Assembly: GCA_026225395.1 (NCBI GenBank)
Contig: JAMFSR010000028.1
Location: forward strand, 145,978-209,977
DNA: 64,000 bases
Source: Granulicella sapmiensis
GTDB taxonomy: Bacteria > Acidobacteriota > Terriglobia > Terriglobales > Acidobacteriaceae
Reading direction: 5' to 3'
Positions 17,633 through 27,173 of the stretch are shown here, one piece after another (positions within the stretch are counted from its first letter, which is position 1; every line of letters begins with the position of its first letter). The position numbers were made by a program, and so were the translations under genes. The notes beneath the pieces were generated by a model. The model was not told where the DNA came from and did not search any database. It saw only the letters and a program-made list of their open reading frames with translations.

Positions 17633-19090
17633 TCAAGCTCGAATACTCAACCAATTCCCCGTGCCCGTAAGCCCCGTGGCATTTTGGTTCACCATCACCT
17701 GCACCGGCAGAAATTCTTCGCCCTGCAAATTGAAACCTGTCGCATCACCCACAGCCTGGGCAACATCGTTCGACCTTTTACTACCGGTTCCACCTTGCTG
17801 CGGCGGAGCCCCATTGTCCTTGCCCGATCCATCGCCGCCGACACCCGTTGACGTCGCCACATGATGTTGTATCGTCTCCACATGAACGCGGTTCACCACA
17901 ACATCGCTGGCTCCCAGATAAGCCTCAATCCGCGGCGCCTGTGTCTGTAACAAATCCGTGGCGCTGCTTGAAGCTCCGCGAAGATAGGCATTCACTTCGC
18001 CATTGCCTCCCATCTCCGCCCGCACTTTCAACCAGCCGAACTCTCCACCCTCCAGCCCGACTTCCAACTGGTTCAGTTTGGTCGAGTCATAACTGCTCAA
18101 CGTCAGCTCACCCGTCCACGCGCTCTGTCCATGGCTTTGCGCAACGGCAAGCGCGACCGTCTCCTCGCGCCCCTGCGCGGTTGCTGCACTCGTCGGTATA
18201 ACTCCCGCCCCATGCACTGGCAACACCACGTTCTGCGCAGCGCTGCTCTGCAAAAAAACCGCAACCGTCTCTGTCACGCTCGATCCCTCCGTCGCAACAG
18301 CTGTCGCAACGACATCATGGCCTTGGCTTTTCCCTGTGGCGGTCTCAACCGTAGAGACACTCCCTAGTAGAGCAGTGGCCGTCGTCCCATCCGCGATCTG
18401 TATAGTGACTGCCTTTCCTTTCGATCCCTTATCGACTGCGGATATTGCCGGATCGACAGGTGCCACACCCGCTCCCGGTTTCATTCCGGCCTGCGCAGCG
18501 GCATCGGCAACCGTACTTCCTCCGACTGTGGGAGACACGCCATCGCCGGTCGCGGTGGCGCTATCAAGCGCGGCATCCGTCGTTGAATTTACGCCCGGAG
18601 CAGTCTTAGCCTTTCCATGCTCTTCAGAGGTAGACTTCGCACCGGCGGGCAAATGAGATGAACCCCCTTCTGTCTTTGTTGGCGCAGCTACAGCCTGCTG
18701 AGCTAAAGTCGCGATCGCAGTCACATCTTGAACAACCAGATCTGCGGACTCTTTCGGGGTTCTCGGCGCCAACGCAGCGGTGGTGCTTGCGGCTTCAGTC
18801 AGAACATCCAACTGAGCCTCAACAGAAGCACCCAACTCATTCGCCTGGTGTTCATTGCTCCGCTTCGTCGCCACTTTACCCAAACTACTAAGAGGCACAC
18901 CTCTCACAGCGCCGGCCTCTATGCTCGTTTTTTTCGTCTCGCTATCCGTTTGGGTGGACTGCCGCATCGCCTCCGCAAAACTTCCCACCGAAACCGGACT
19001 GGCAACTTGCCCGGCGACCGCAGGAGAAGCTGTCGCCCCCTGCGCAGCTCCAGCACTCCCGATCCAATCGCCGCTGCTGCCTGAGATCAT
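17633..19090 (-). CDS. fliK: Flagellar hook-length control protein FliK
   Basis: The 485-residue protein has a long Ala/Thr/Ser-rich disordered N-terminal half, as expected for a molecular ruler. The folded C-terminal domain has the FliK core LNQLEVGLEGGEFGWLKVRAEM followed by VNAYLRG and an ALAPRIEAYLG-like helix, which contacts FlhB to change export specificity. Its position between fliJ and flgD is the standard one. Confidence 0.88.
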   Translation of the reverse strand: MISGSSGDWIGSAGAAQGATASPAVAGQVASPVSVGSFAEAMRQSTQTDSETKKTSIEAGAVRGVPLSSLGKVATKRSNEHQANELGASVEAQLDVLTEAASTTAALAPRTPKESADLVVQDVTAIATLAQQAVAAPTKTEGGSSHLPAGAKSTSEEHGKAKTAPGVNSTTDAALDSATATGDGVSPTVGGSTVADAAAQAGMKPGAGVAPVDPAISAVDKGSKGKAVTIQIADGTTATALLGSVSTVETATGKSQGHDVVATAVATEGSSVTETVAVFLQSSAAQNVVLPVHGAGVIPTSAATAQGREETVALAVAQSHGQSAWTGELTLSSYDSTKLNQLEVGLEGGEFGWLKVRAEMGGNGEVNAYLRGASSSATDLLQTQAPRIEAYLGASDVVVNRVHVETIQHHVATSTGVGGDGSGKDNGAPPQQGGTGSKRSNDVAQAVGDATGFNLQGEEFLPVQVMVNQNATGLTGTGNWLSIRA

Positions 19091-19144
19091 GCGCTAGCCC
19101 TCGCCGCTTCATAATGCAAGCGGCATGCCAAAGCAAACTCGGAT

Positions 19145-19621
19145 TCACCCCGCTTCGATAAGGGATCTCACACGTACGCACTCCATGTTCCAACGGCTCC
19201 TCGCCAGGAACCGGTCCACGGTCTCCGTCTGCGTGCGCCGCTCCTCTTCCTGAAGCAGAGCATCGCGAACATTCTGGTACAGCGCAGCAGCCTGCTCGGT
19301 ATGAATGCGGCTCTGCCGCAAAGCCTTCTGGGCCGTCGCCAACTCCTCGCTGCATTCCGCCTGCTCCTTCTCTACACGTTGGCAGTCCAGTCCAAACGCC
19401 ACGCGCACCGCCTGCAACGGCGCCCACTGCGTGCGCTCACCAGCTTCCATCGCACAAATCGCCGCCCGAGCCTTCATTAGCTCTGCTTCCTGCAAAGCAG
19501 ACAGCCTTGTTTCCACCTCACGCAACCGCGCGGCTGCTCGTGCAACAGAGGCCTCGTCCAACCGCTCGCGCGTCTTTCGCACTTGCTTCAGCCGCTCCAT
19601 CTGCCGTAGCTTCTCGCTCAT
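19145..19621 (-). CDS. fliJ: Flagellar export protein FliJ
   Basis: The ATG at 19621 overlaps the fliI stop by 4 bp and gives a 158-residue, almost entirely coiled-coil protein starting MSEKLRQMERLKQVRKTRER. FliJ is the central stalk of the FliI ATPase ring and escorts chaperones. The call rests on coiled-coil character, size and position between fliI and fliK. A longer in-frame reading upstream overlaps fliI and is not needed. Confidence 0.85.
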   Translation of the reverse strand: MSEKLRQMERLKQVRKTRERLDEASVARAAARLREVETRLSALQEAELMKARAAICAMEAGERTQWAPLQAVRVAFGLDCQRVEKEQAECSEELATAQKALRQSRIHTEQAAALYQNVRDALLQEEERRTQTETVDRFLARSRWNMECVRVRSLIEAG

Positions 19622-20928
19622 AGCGCCAACCCCTGCAAAGCATCCACGCTCTCCCGCATCGTGTAGCATTCATCGGAATCCTGCTGCAGATAGGCCTTCA
19701 CCGCAGGCATCGCCGCCATCGCGCGATCCAGCTCTTTGTCCGAACCCGCTACATAAGCGCCCATGCGAATCAGGTCCTCCGATCGCGCATGCGCCGCCAT
19801 CAACTGCCGGACCAGCCGCGCACGCCCCCGATGTTCTTCCGAAGTCACCACCGGCATTAATCGGCTCAAAGAATCCAGAACGTGAATCGGCGGATACCAC
19901 CCCTGCGACGCCAGCGCTCGCGACAACACAATATGCCCATCCAGCAAAGACCTCACCGCATCCACCACCGGATCCTGCTGATCGTCCCCCTCCATCAGCA
20001 CCGTATAGAAAGCCGTGATACTTCCTTTCGAAAATCTTCCAGATCGCTCCACCAGCTTCGCCAACCGCGCGAACACCGAAGGTGTATAGCCCTTCGTCGC
20101 CGGTGGTTCACCTGCTGCCAGTCCAACCTCACGCGCCGCCATGGCATACCGTGTCAGCGAATCCAGCACCAGTAAAACATTCTTGCCTTGCCGCGCATAA
20201 AATTCCGCCGCGGCCGTAGCCGCCATCGCAGCCCTCATCCGCAACAATGGCGATTGATCCGACGTCGAACAGAAGACCACCGACTGCTTCCGTCCTTCTT
20301 CGCCCAGCGCATCATCGAGAAACTCCCGCAACTCGCGTCCACGCTCTCCAATCAAACCAACCACCGTAATGTCCGCTTCCGTATTCCGCGTCATCATCCC
20401 AATTAACGTGCTCTTTCCCACGCCTGACCCGCCAAAGATCCCAACCCTCTGCCCACGTCCCACCGTCAGCATCCCATCGATCGCCTTCACGCCCGTCGCC
20501 AGCGTCTCGCGAATCGACACGCGCTCCATAGCTGCCGTCACCTCACCATCGAGCGGCCACATCGTGGTGCCGAGCATCATCCCGCCAACATCCATCGGCA
20601 TCGCCGTCGCATCCAGCACTCGCCCGCGCATCGCTTCGCCAATGGCAATCTCCGCGCCGCGCCCCTGCGAGTACACCGCATCACCATGCCGCAAACCACG
20701 CGTCGCAATCAGCGGCATGGCAATCACCCTGCGTCCACGAAACCCGATCACCTCCACCTCATGCCGCAGCCCATCCTGCGATACAACCTCGCAGCACTCC
20801 CCCACCGAGCATGGCGGCCCATCGCTCTCAATCGTCTGCCCATTTGCTTCATGCACGCGTCCCCGCCAGCGCCACCCCGGCGTTAACCGCACTGCATCGA
20901 AGTACTCTTGCAGCAACCTCGAACTCAA
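19618..20928 (-). CDS. fliI: Flagellum-specific ATPase FliI
   Basis: The 436-residue F1-beta-like ATPase energises export. Walker A is GIFGGSGVGKST (about residue 164), Walker B is VLLVLDSLTRYA, and the family signature PPATKGYTPSVFARLAKLVERSG is present. Length and domain order (N-terminal beta barrel, central ATPase, C-terminal helical domain) are normal. It overlaps fliH and fliJ by 4 bp each. Confidence 0.97.
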   Translation of the reverse strand: MSSRLLQEYFDAVRLTPGWRWRGRVHEANGQTIESDGPPCSVGECCEVVSQDGLRHEVEVIGFRGRRVIAMPLIATRGLRHGDAVYSQGRGAEIAIGEAMRGRVLDATAMPMDVGGMMLGTTMWPLDGEVTAAMERVSIRETLATGVKAIDGMLTVGRGQRVGIFGGSGVGKSTLIGMMTRNTEADITVVGLIGERGRELREFLDDALGEEGRKQSVVFCSTSDQSPLLRMRAAMAATAAAEFYARQGKNVLLVLDSLTRYAMAAREVGLAAGEPPATKGYTPSVFARLAKLVERSGRFSKGSITAFYTVLMEGDDQQDPVVDAVRSLLDGHIVLSRALASQGWYPPIHVLDSLSRLMPVVTSEEHRGRARLVRQLMAAHARSEDLIRMGAYVAGSDKELDRAMAAMPAVKAYLQQDSDECYTMRESVDALQGLAL

Positions 20929-21584
20929 GCCGGCCGCCTCGCCAGCAGATCGAAGAACCCGCGTTCAATCTCGACTAGCTGCGCCGCGATGCCCAACTCC
21001 GCAACCCCGCCCGCAGCCTCCAACCGCAACTCGCCAACCTCGAACGAAGCATCGCCGACAATCTCCAACCCCGAGTGCTTCATAGCCCCATGCCATGCCT
21101 CTTCGTCCGCTGGATTTATCCGCAACACAGCACCCTTTGCATCTCCAAGCTTCGCCAAAGCAACCTTCACCGCTCCCTTCAGCAACGTTGGATCCATGGA
21201 AGACTCGCGCTGCAGTACCCGCGCCGCAATCGCGAGGGCCAGCTTTACCACTTCACCCTCAACCTCCGCAAAGTAACGTTTCCGTTCCTTTGCAAACCCC
21301 GTGCATAAATGCGTCACCGCACTGCGTTCAATTTCCGAGTCCTCCCGCCGACGCGCCTCACCTTCTGCCAATCCTTCAGCACGCCCCTCTTGCCGTGCCC
21401 GAGCCAACTCCTCCTGTCTGGCCTCGAATGCAAGGGGCTCTTCAGCAGCGGCATCGCATACGCGCGGCTCGACCATAGCCTCCGCCTGCTCAGCACGCGG
21501 CATGTCCGCGCTCATCTCCGGAAACACCAACGCCGTTACCGAAGCCTTCTCTCTCTGCGCCTCAAACAGCAAGTTCACCTTCAC
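20925..21584 (-). CDS. fliH: Flagellar assembly protein FliH
   Basis: Peripheral stalk and negative regulator of FliI. The 219-residue protein has a central highly charged coiled-coil with a glycine-repeat stretch (ARQEGRAEGLAEGEARRRE), typical of FliH GxxxG repeats, and a conserved C-terminal domain containing VVKLALAIAARVLQRE and VLRINPADEE. It overlaps the fliG end by 23 bp. Confidence 0.9.
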   Translation of the reverse strand: MKVNLLFEAQREKASVTALVFPEMSADMPRAEQAEAMVEPRVCDAAAEEPLAFEARQEELARARQEGRAEGLAEGEARRREDSEIERSAVTHLCTGFAKERKRYFAEVEGEVVKLALAIAARVLQRESSMDPTLLKGAVKVALAKLGDAKGAVLRINPADEEAWHGAMKHSGLEIVGDASFEVGELRLEAAGGVAELGIAAQLVEIERGFFDLLARRPA

Positions 21585-22653
21585 CCTCCATCCGCAAGAT
21601 AATCTTGCCTTCAGCCTCCAGTGTCCGCGCCATAGCTAGCATCTCCTGCTGTGCCTTCGCGACATCCTTACTCCGCACCGGACCCATCGCCTCCATATCA
21701 TCGCGCAGCATCTCCATGGCGCGTGAGCTCATGGCCTTGAACATATGCGCCCGCAGGTTCTCCTTCGCGCCCTTCAGCGCCAGCGCCATCACCCGCTTGT
21801 CGACAGCCCCTACGATCTCCCGCACACTCTGCTGGGGCGCCGTCAACAGATCCTCAAACGTAAACATCAGGTCGCGAATCCCAATCGCAATCTTTGGCTC
21901 ATTCCTCTCAATGTCTTCGAGGATCGTCTTGCTCGCCGGTCCCTCAAGCCTGTTCAACAACTCCGCCACCGACCGGAACCCCGCATACGACCTCCGCCCG
22001 CTCGACCCCAGCGCATCAAGCCTCCGCGCCAGTACCAGTGCCACCTTCTCCGCCATCTCCGGCGAAAACTGCCGCATCTCCGCCAGCCGCTGCACCGCTT
22101 CCACACGCAATGCCGGCTTTAAAGCCATCAACAACACCGACCCTTTCTGCGGCTCCAGATGCGCCAGCACTAGCGCAACCGTCTGCGGATGTTCATTCTC
22201 CAGAAACTTGCTCAACTGCTGCGGATCCATCTCCTGCAGCGTGGCCAGGTCTCCAGTCGTCCGCTCTTGGATCTGCCGTACCTGCATCAACAGCTCGTCC
22301 GCACGCGCTTCGCCAAACGCTTCAACCAGCACCCGCCGTGCATACTCACGCCCTCCGCGCACCATGTACTGCTGCGTTTCAAGCAGGCCATAGAACTCCA
22401 TCAGCACCTGCCCCAGCAACTCCGCCGGAACATTGCCCAACTGCGTAATCTCGTACGTAACCCGCTCCAGCTGCTTCTGCTCCAACTCACGAAACAGGCA
22501 CTTCGCCAGCTCATCTCCCACAGCCATCATAAGGATCGCGGCCTTACGAATCCCCGGCAAATCCGCCGGCGTAAAGTTCGCCTGCTCCGGCAACATCAGC
22601 GGTGCTGCCCCGCGCCTGTCCGTCGTTACGCCTTCCAAGCCAGCCTGTGCCAT
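21562..22653 (-). CDS. fliG: Flagellar motor switch protein FliG
   Basis: Rotor protein that generates torque with the stator. The ATG at 22653 forms TAATG with the fliF stop and follows an AAAGGGGAG ribosome site inside fliF, giving 363 residues. FliG features: RKAAILMMAVGDELAKCLFREL near the start, EHPQTVALVLAHL in the middle, and the C-terminal charged torque helix region IRDLMFTFEDL with KGAKENLRAHMFKAMSSRA. Confidence 0.95.
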   Translation of the reverse strand: MAQAGLEGVTTDRRGAAPLMLPEQANFTPADLPGIRKAAILMMAVGDELAKCLFRELEQKQLERVTYEITQLGNVPAELLGQVLMEFYGLLETQQYMVRGGREYARRVLVEAFGEARADELLMQVRQIQERTTGDLATLQEMDPQQLSKFLENEHPQTVALVLAHLEPQKGSVLLMALKPALRVEAVQRLAEMRQFSPEMAEKVALVLARRLDALGSSGRRSYAGFRSVAELLNRLEGPASKTILEDIERNEPKIAIGIRDLMFTFEDLLTAPQQSVREIVGAVDKRVMALALKGAKENLRAHMFKAMSSRAMEMLRDDMEAMGPVRSKDVAKAQQEMLAMARTLEAEGKIILRMEGEGELAV

Positions 22654-24392
22654 TACCGTTTCTCCCCTTTGTCGCTGATCCATGCCTCAAGCAGCCGTGT
22701 GCTCTGCAGTGGAGCCGTCCGTATATGCGTAGCCACATGCTCCAGCACACCCGCACTATCGATCGTCATGCTGTGCCGCTGCTTCGATCCCACATAGCCC
22801 ATCTCACCCTGCGCCTGCTCTCCGTCAGAAAGCGCAGCCTGCGGTATCGCACTTCCCGCAGACAAAGCCAACTCCACACCACCCGACGCCAGCTGCTTCT
22901 GTTCCAACAACAACACCATCGCCTGCTTCGCCACCGGCCGCACCACAAACATCAGCAGAAACACCGCCAGGAGCCCAACGCCAATCGTCTTTAGCAACTC
23001 CGGCTGCGCCCGCAGCAAGCTCTGCGCTTCCTCACTTGCCTTCGCAAACCCCACGACCTTCGGCTCCGGCACATTCCCTTCAAAGCTGATGTTCTCCATC
23101 ACCACCTGGTCACCACGCTTGGAGTCAAACCCCACCGCCGCCTGCGCCAACTCCTCCAGCCGCTTCATCTCATCCGGTGTCCGCGCCCGCCACACCGTCG
23201 ATTGCCCATCCTTCGCCACACCCGGCACCGCACGATCGTTCACCAGCACCGCCGCCGTAACCCGCACAATCCGTCCCGGCCCCTGCTCCTCATGCGTCAA
23301 ATGCTTGCTCACCGCAAACGTGCTGTTTTCCTCATGCGCCGTCTGTCCATTCTGTGGAGCAGCCGTCGGATACACCGGCAACCCATCCTTCGCAGCAGCC
23401 TGCACCGCCGCAACCGCTGTCCCGGCAGCCGCCGGTCCCGGAGTATTGCTCACCGTGCCCGGAATCCCAGCGGCCTTTGCCGCCGGACCCGCAACCTGAT
23501 CGCTCTTCTGCGTCGTCAATGCCACCACCTGCGTCGGATCGACCACCTCATCGGTCTTCTCCACACTTCCCTGGTCGTAGGAGATATTCACCGTAGCCCG
23601 TACATTTTCACGCCCCGCCAGCGGCTCCAGCATTGCCACGAGCTTCTGCTCCAGCGCCTGCTCCTGATCGCTCGCCGCCGCAACCCGCCCCGGAGCATTC
23701 AAGTTCGCGCGCCCATCCGCATCCACCAGCGTCACCTGCTCCGGGCTCAAACCCTCCACAGCCCCCGCCACTAGATTCCGTATCGACTCCACCTCTTCCG
23801 GCCGCAACGTCTCCCGCTTCAACTTCAACACCACCGATGCCTTCGCCGCCTGCTGCTCGCTCGTAAACAGCGAGTCTTTCGCCAGCACCAAATGCACCCT
23901 CGCCGACCGCACCGCCGCCACCGTTGCAATCGTATGCTCCAGCTCACCCTCCAACGCCCGCTGATAGTTCACCTTCTCGTCGAACTCACTCCCCACCCAG
24001 TTCGGCTTGTCGAAAAGCTCAAACCCCATCCGCCCACTCTGCGGCATGCCTTTTGTCGCCACTTCCATTCGAGCCTTGTCCAACATCTCCGCCGACACCT
24101 GCACACCCAACCCATCCGGCGTCGACTGATACTCAATCCCCGCCGCCGCCAGTTCACTCTGCACCTGCTGCAGATCACGCCCCTCCATGCCCGAGTACAG
24201 CGTCTTCCACTCCGTCTTGCTTCCCCACCAACCCACCACCGCACAAGCCCCCGCAATCACCATCGCGCAGACGATCAACTTCGTTCGCTTCACCTGCGGC
24301 ATCGCGCCCCAAACCGCACGCGCCCGTCCCACGAGTTCCAGACCGCGTCCGCTTGTTCCGTGTTCCGCCACGCCCATCGCCTTATCAGCCAA
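22653..24392 (-). CDS. fliF: Flagellar MS-ring protein FliF
   Basis: The 579-residue MS-ring subunit has two membrane helices (residues about 38-58 and 470-492) flanking the periplasmic ring-building motifs. Conserved blocks include LYSGMEGRDLQQVQSELAAAGI, MPQSGRMGFELFD and VHLVLAKDSLFT. The cytoplasmic tail that binds FliG is present. Upstream of its start lie five heptamer repeats and fliE. Confidence 0.96.
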   Translation of the reverse strand: MADKAMGVAEHGTSGRGLELVGRARAVWGAMPQVKRTKLIVCAMVIAGACAVVGWWGSKTEWKTLYSGMEGRDLQQVQSELAAAGIEYQSTPDGLGVQVSAEMLDKARMEVATKGMPQSGRMGFELFDKPNWVGSEFDEKVNYQRALEGELEHTIATVAAVRSARVHLVLAKDSLFTSEQQAAKASVVLKLKRETLRPEEVESIRNLVAGAVEGLSPEQVTLVDADGRANLNAPGRVAAASDQEQALEQKLVAMLEPLAGRENVRATVNISYDQGSVEKTDEVVDPTQVVALTTQKSDQVAGPAAKAAGIPGTVSNTPGPAAAGTAVAAVQAAAKDGLPVYPTAAPQNGQTAHEENSTFAVSKHLTHEEQGPGRIVRVTAAVLVNDRAVPGVAKDGQSTVWRARTPDEMKRLEELAQAAVGFDSKRGDQVVMENISFEGNVPEPKVVGFAKASEEAQSLLRAQPELLKTIGVGLLAVFLLMFVVRPVAKQAMVLLLEQKQLASGGVELALSAGSAIPQAALSDGEQAQGEMGYVGSKQRHSMTIDSAGVLEHVATHIRTAPLQSTRLLEAWISDKGEKR

Positions 24393-24408
24393 GCTTCAAC
24401 CTCTCATG

Positions 24409-24443
24409 CCTAAGACCTAAAACCTGAAACCTAAAACCTGCTT
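24409..24443. repeat. Five tandem heptamers between fliE and fliF
   Basis: Five consecutive 7-bp units share the form CCTRARA: CCTAAGA, CCTAAAA, CCTGAAA, CCTAAAA, CCTGCTT. They lie in the short gap between fliE and fliF, the least tightly packed junction in this block. Short tandem heptamers of this kind occur in intergenic DNA of several bacterial groups; function here is unknown. Confidence 0.7.
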
Positions 24444-24445
24444 CA

Positions 24446-24748
24446 TCAAAACTGCATGTTCATCATTTGCTGATACGCCGCAACCGCCTTGTTCCTCATC
24501 TGCAGCCCCAGCTCAAACGCCATATCCGCCTTCTGTGTCGCAATCATCACGTCATGCACCTCCACGCCCGACCCATTCAGCAAACCCGTTACCGCCTGCT
24601 GGGCCTTCGCATCCAGCGCACTCGACTCCGTCACCATCGACTGAAACACCCCCGCAAACGGCACCGCACCCTGCTGCTGCGACGACGCCGTCGAACCCCC
24701 TTCAACCATCTGGCTCAACGCCTGCTGCACACCCTGCACACCCGTCAT
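24446..24748 (-). CDS. fliE: Flagellar hook-basal body protein FliE
   Basis: FliE joins the MS ring to the rod. I choose the ATG at 24748, about ten bases after GAGGAG, giving 100 residues; another ATG at 24766 is possible. The protein carries the FliE core PFAGVFQSMVTESSALDAKAQQAVTGLLNG and ends VHDVMIATQKADMAFELGLQMRNKAVAAYQQMMNMQF, an unmistakable FliE C-terminus. Confidence 0.94.
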   Translation of the reverse strand: MTGVQGVQQALSQMVEGGSTASSQQQGAVPFAGVFQSMVTESSALDAKAQQAVTGLLNGSGVEVHDVMIATQKADMAFELGLQMRNKAVAAYQQMMNMQF

Positions 24749-24796
24749 CGCACTCTCACTCCTCATCCCTCAAACACTCAATCTTCCCCAAGCCCG

Positions 24797-25309
24797 CTAC
24801 TTCAAAATCTCCAGCGAAGCCGTCAACATCCCCTTCTCCGCCTGCAACGCCGATGCATTCATCCCATAAGCCCTCGTCGCCCCCATCAAATCCACCATCT
24901 CCGTCAGCGGATTGATGTCCGGATACGCCACAAACCCATCCGCATCCGCATCCGGATGCCCCGGGTCATACCGCTCCACCGGCGCACTGTGATCCGTCAC
25001 CACCCCCGCAACCTCAACCCCACCCGGCGTGGCTTCGCCCGACAACCCACCACCGAAACTCGCAAAACTCATCCCCGCACTCGCTCCCCCCGCAAACCCC
25101 GACCCACCCGCCAAAATCCCCTGGCTCTGCATCGCATCAGCGAACCCTCCACCCGCCTGCTGAAACACCACATGCTGCCGCTGATACGGCCCACCCGTCG
25201 CGGTCCGCGTCGTCTCGGCATTCGCCATATTCGACGCCACCACCTCCGCCCGCACGCGCTCCGCCTTCAACGCCGACCCCGTCACATCCATCACGCCAAA
25301 CAGATTCAT
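24797..25309 (-). CDS. flgC: Proximal rod protein FlgC
   Basis: The 170-residue rod protein contains MDVTGSALKAERVRAEVVASNMANAETTRT at the N-terminus and the FlgC hallmark VAYPDINPLTEMVDLMGATRAYGMNASALQAEK at the C-terminus. A Gly/Ala-rich insertion of about 30 residues in the middle makes it longer than the usual 135-150. It follows flgB by 18 bp. Confidence 0.95.
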   Translation of the reverse strand: MNLFGVMDVTGSALKAERVRAEVVASNMANAETTRTATGGPYQRQHVVFQQAGGGFADAMQSQGILAGGSGFAGGASAGMSFASFGGGLSGEATPGGVEVAGVVTDHSAPVERYDPGHPDADADGFVAYPDINPLTEMVDLMGATRAYGMNASALQAEKGMLTASLEILK

Positions 25310-25327
25310 CGCCTACTTCCCATCCGC

Positions 25328-25693
25328 CTATTTCCCGTCAACATGGATCGCACTCATCATCTGCGAATACTCACTCTTCAACAGCTCCACGCCCGTCCGA
25401 AACTGCAACTGCTCTTTCGCCAGCTGCATGCTCTCGCGATCCATCGACACATTGTTCCCATCCGGCCGCGCCACCAGCCCATCCACATTCCCAACGCCTT
25501 CATTCACCACGCCCGAGCCGGTCCCATCCAGGTTCTTCATCGCCTGTGCAAACGCTGATCCAAAGTCCATCCCCTGCGTCTTGTATCCAGGCGTATCGAC
25601 ATTGGCGACATTGCTCGCCGTCAGCTTCATCTGGTCGCTCGTCAGGTCCAGGTACTTCCCCAGCGCCTCACTCAACCGCGATGCAATATCCAT
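25328..25693 (-). CDS. flgB: Proximal rod protein FlgB
   Basis: The ATG at 25693 gives 121 residues starting MDIASRLSEALGKYLDLTSDQMKL, followed by the axial motif ASNVANVDTPGYKTQGMDF. Further upstream in-frame codons run through a terminator and are not coding. First gene of the flgB-flgE block, so a promoter should lie between 25694 and 25740, though I see no clear sigma-54 or sigma-28 element there. Confidence 0.94.
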   Translation of the reverse strand: MDIASRLSEALGKYLDLTSDQMKLTASNVANVDTPGYKTQGMDFGSAFAQAMKNLDGTGSGVVNEGVGNVDGLVARPDGNNVSMDRESMQLAKEQLQFRTGVELLKSEYSQMMSAIHVDGK

Positions 25694-25740
25694 AACGGAC
25701 GAACTCCTCTCGCCCTCCACCAATGCACCCCACCCACCAA

Positions 25741-25767
25741 AACAAAAGGCCCTCCAGTAAGGGCCTT
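25741..25767 (-). terminator. Terminator between the sigma-54 activator gene and flgB
   Basis: On the minus strand an 8-bp perfect stem (25760-25767 with 25746-25753, loop of six) is followed by a TTTTGTT-type tract. It lies about 115 bp after the stop of the regulator gene and 48 bp before the flgB start, so it separates the regulatory genes from the structural operon. Confidence 0.7.
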
Positions 25768-25883
25768 CTAACTCCATCAAAACTTCACATTGCCTTACTT
25801 TGCGAACCTTCGCTTCCTTAGCGCCCTTTGCGTTCAAAGCTTTCGCCTTTATCCACTACGGAGCAACGCCGAGGTTAGAAATC

Positions 25884-27173
25884 TCACACCCGCTTCAACC
25901 GAATTTCACCCACCCCAATCTCCGCCGCATCTCCCACCAAAATCGCCGCCCGCTCCAGCACGTGCGCCAGCTCCCGCACATTCCCTGGCCAGCTATATCC
26001 TCGCAATACGTCCATAGCCGCCGCCGAAACCCTCTTCCTCGGAAACTCCTTCCCCATCTCCGCCAGAAAGAACTCCACGAGCACCGGAATATCGCCAGCC
26101 CGCTCTCGCAGCGCCGGAACCTCCAGCGGAAACACCGCCAGCCGGTGATACAGATCCAGCCGGAACGTCCCTTCCGCCGACCGCTTCTCCAAGTGCTGAT
26201 GCGTCGCCGCGATCACCCTTACATCCACCCGCATCGTCTCGTTATCGCCCACACGTTGCAGCTCTCCGCACTCCAGAAACCGCAGCATCTTCGCCTGCAG
26301 CGGCAGCGGCATCTCTCCAATCTCATCCAGAAACAGAGTGCCCCCATTCGCCGCCTCAATCCTTCCGGTCCGCGACGCCACCGCTCCCGTAAACGCCCCG
26401 CGCGTATGCCCAAAAAGCTCCGCCTCCAGCAACGCCTCCGGAATCGCCGCACAATTCAACACCGTAAACGGCTTCGTCGACCGCGACCCCAGTCGATGGA
26501 TCGCCTTTGCCACCACTTCCTTACCCGTCCCGGTCTCACCTTCAATCAGCACCGTAGTCGACCTCGGTGCTACCAGCCGAATCATCCTCGCGAGCTCCAT
26601 CATCGGTTCGCTCGCGCCAATCATCTCTGTGATCGCCACCGAAGGCCGCGTCACCGCAGCCGAAACCGGCTCCTCCACGATCACTTGCCCGGATACGGCC
26701 GCCGCCAACTCCTCCAACGTGGCCTCACCGTCATCAATATCCGCCCGGACATCCTCCGCCCGCAATACCTCACCACGCGGCACCGCCACCGGCGCATTCG
26801 CCCACGCCGCACCATCGTTCACAGGAGCATCCTGCGCCTCCCGCAGTGCATGCAGAAGCTCATGCCGTCGCGGACTCCGCGTTCCGCCCTCAAACGAGTC
26901 CCCATCCACCCGCAGCAAATCGATTCCCGGAAAATACTCCCGTATATGACCGGCAAACTCCCCTACTTCCAGGTCCGGCAGCCAGCTATCGACCAACAGT
27001 GCCTCCGGCCGCTGCTCTTCCAGCTGTGCCATCGCTTCGGCCCCGCCACCGGCCTCGCGAACCCTCCACCGCATCCCCGCCAGGCTATCCCGCAACCTTC
27101 CACGAAGCGCCGCATCCGCACTCGCCAGCACCACACTCCGCTGCATCACTGCTTCCCCTGCCGCCATGCTCAA
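25884..27173 (-). CDS. Sigma-54-dependent activator (FlrC/FlgR-like) without DNA-binding domain
   Basis: A 429-residue bacterial enhancer-binding protein. Residues about 10-110 look like a degenerate receiver (VDSWLPD as phosphoacceptor region, no clear conserved Lys). The AAA+ domain is complete: Walker A GETGTGKE, the sigma-54 contact motif GAFTGA, Walker B GGTLFLDEIGE, and arginine-finger region FRLDLYHRLAVFPLEVPALRER. The chain ends soon after GNVRELAHVLERAAIL, so the Fis-type helix-turn-helix is missing. Helicobacter FlgR is a known flagellar activator with the same loss. It likely drives class-2 flagellar genes from solution; this is inference. Confidence 0.85.
   Translation of the reverse strand: MSMAAGEAVMQRSVVLASADAALRGRLRDSLAGMRWRVREAGGGAEAMAQLEEQRPEALLVDSWLPDLEVGEFAGHIREYFPGIDLLRVDGDSFEGGTRSPRRHELLHALREAQDAPVNDGAAWANAPVAVPRGEVLRAEDVRADIDDGEATLEELAAAVSGQVIVEEPVSAAVTRPSVAITEMIGASEPMMELARMIRLVAPRSTTVLIEGETGTGKEVVAKAIHRLGSRSTKPFTVLNCAAIPEALLEAELFGHTRGAFTGAVASRTGRIEAANGGTLFLDEIGEMPLPLQAKMLRFLECGELQRVGDNETMRVDVRVIAATHQHLEKRSAEGTFRLDLYHRLAVFPLEVPALRERAGDIPVLVEFFLAEMGKEFPRKRVSAAAMDVLRGYSWPGNVRELAHVLERAAILVGDAAEIGVGEIRLKRV

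Noticed and set aside
25694..25880. Sigma-54 promoter (TGGCAC-N5-TTGCW) upstream of flgB
   Set aside because: Expected because of the activator gene, but no match to the GG/GC core pair was found on the minus strand in this region.
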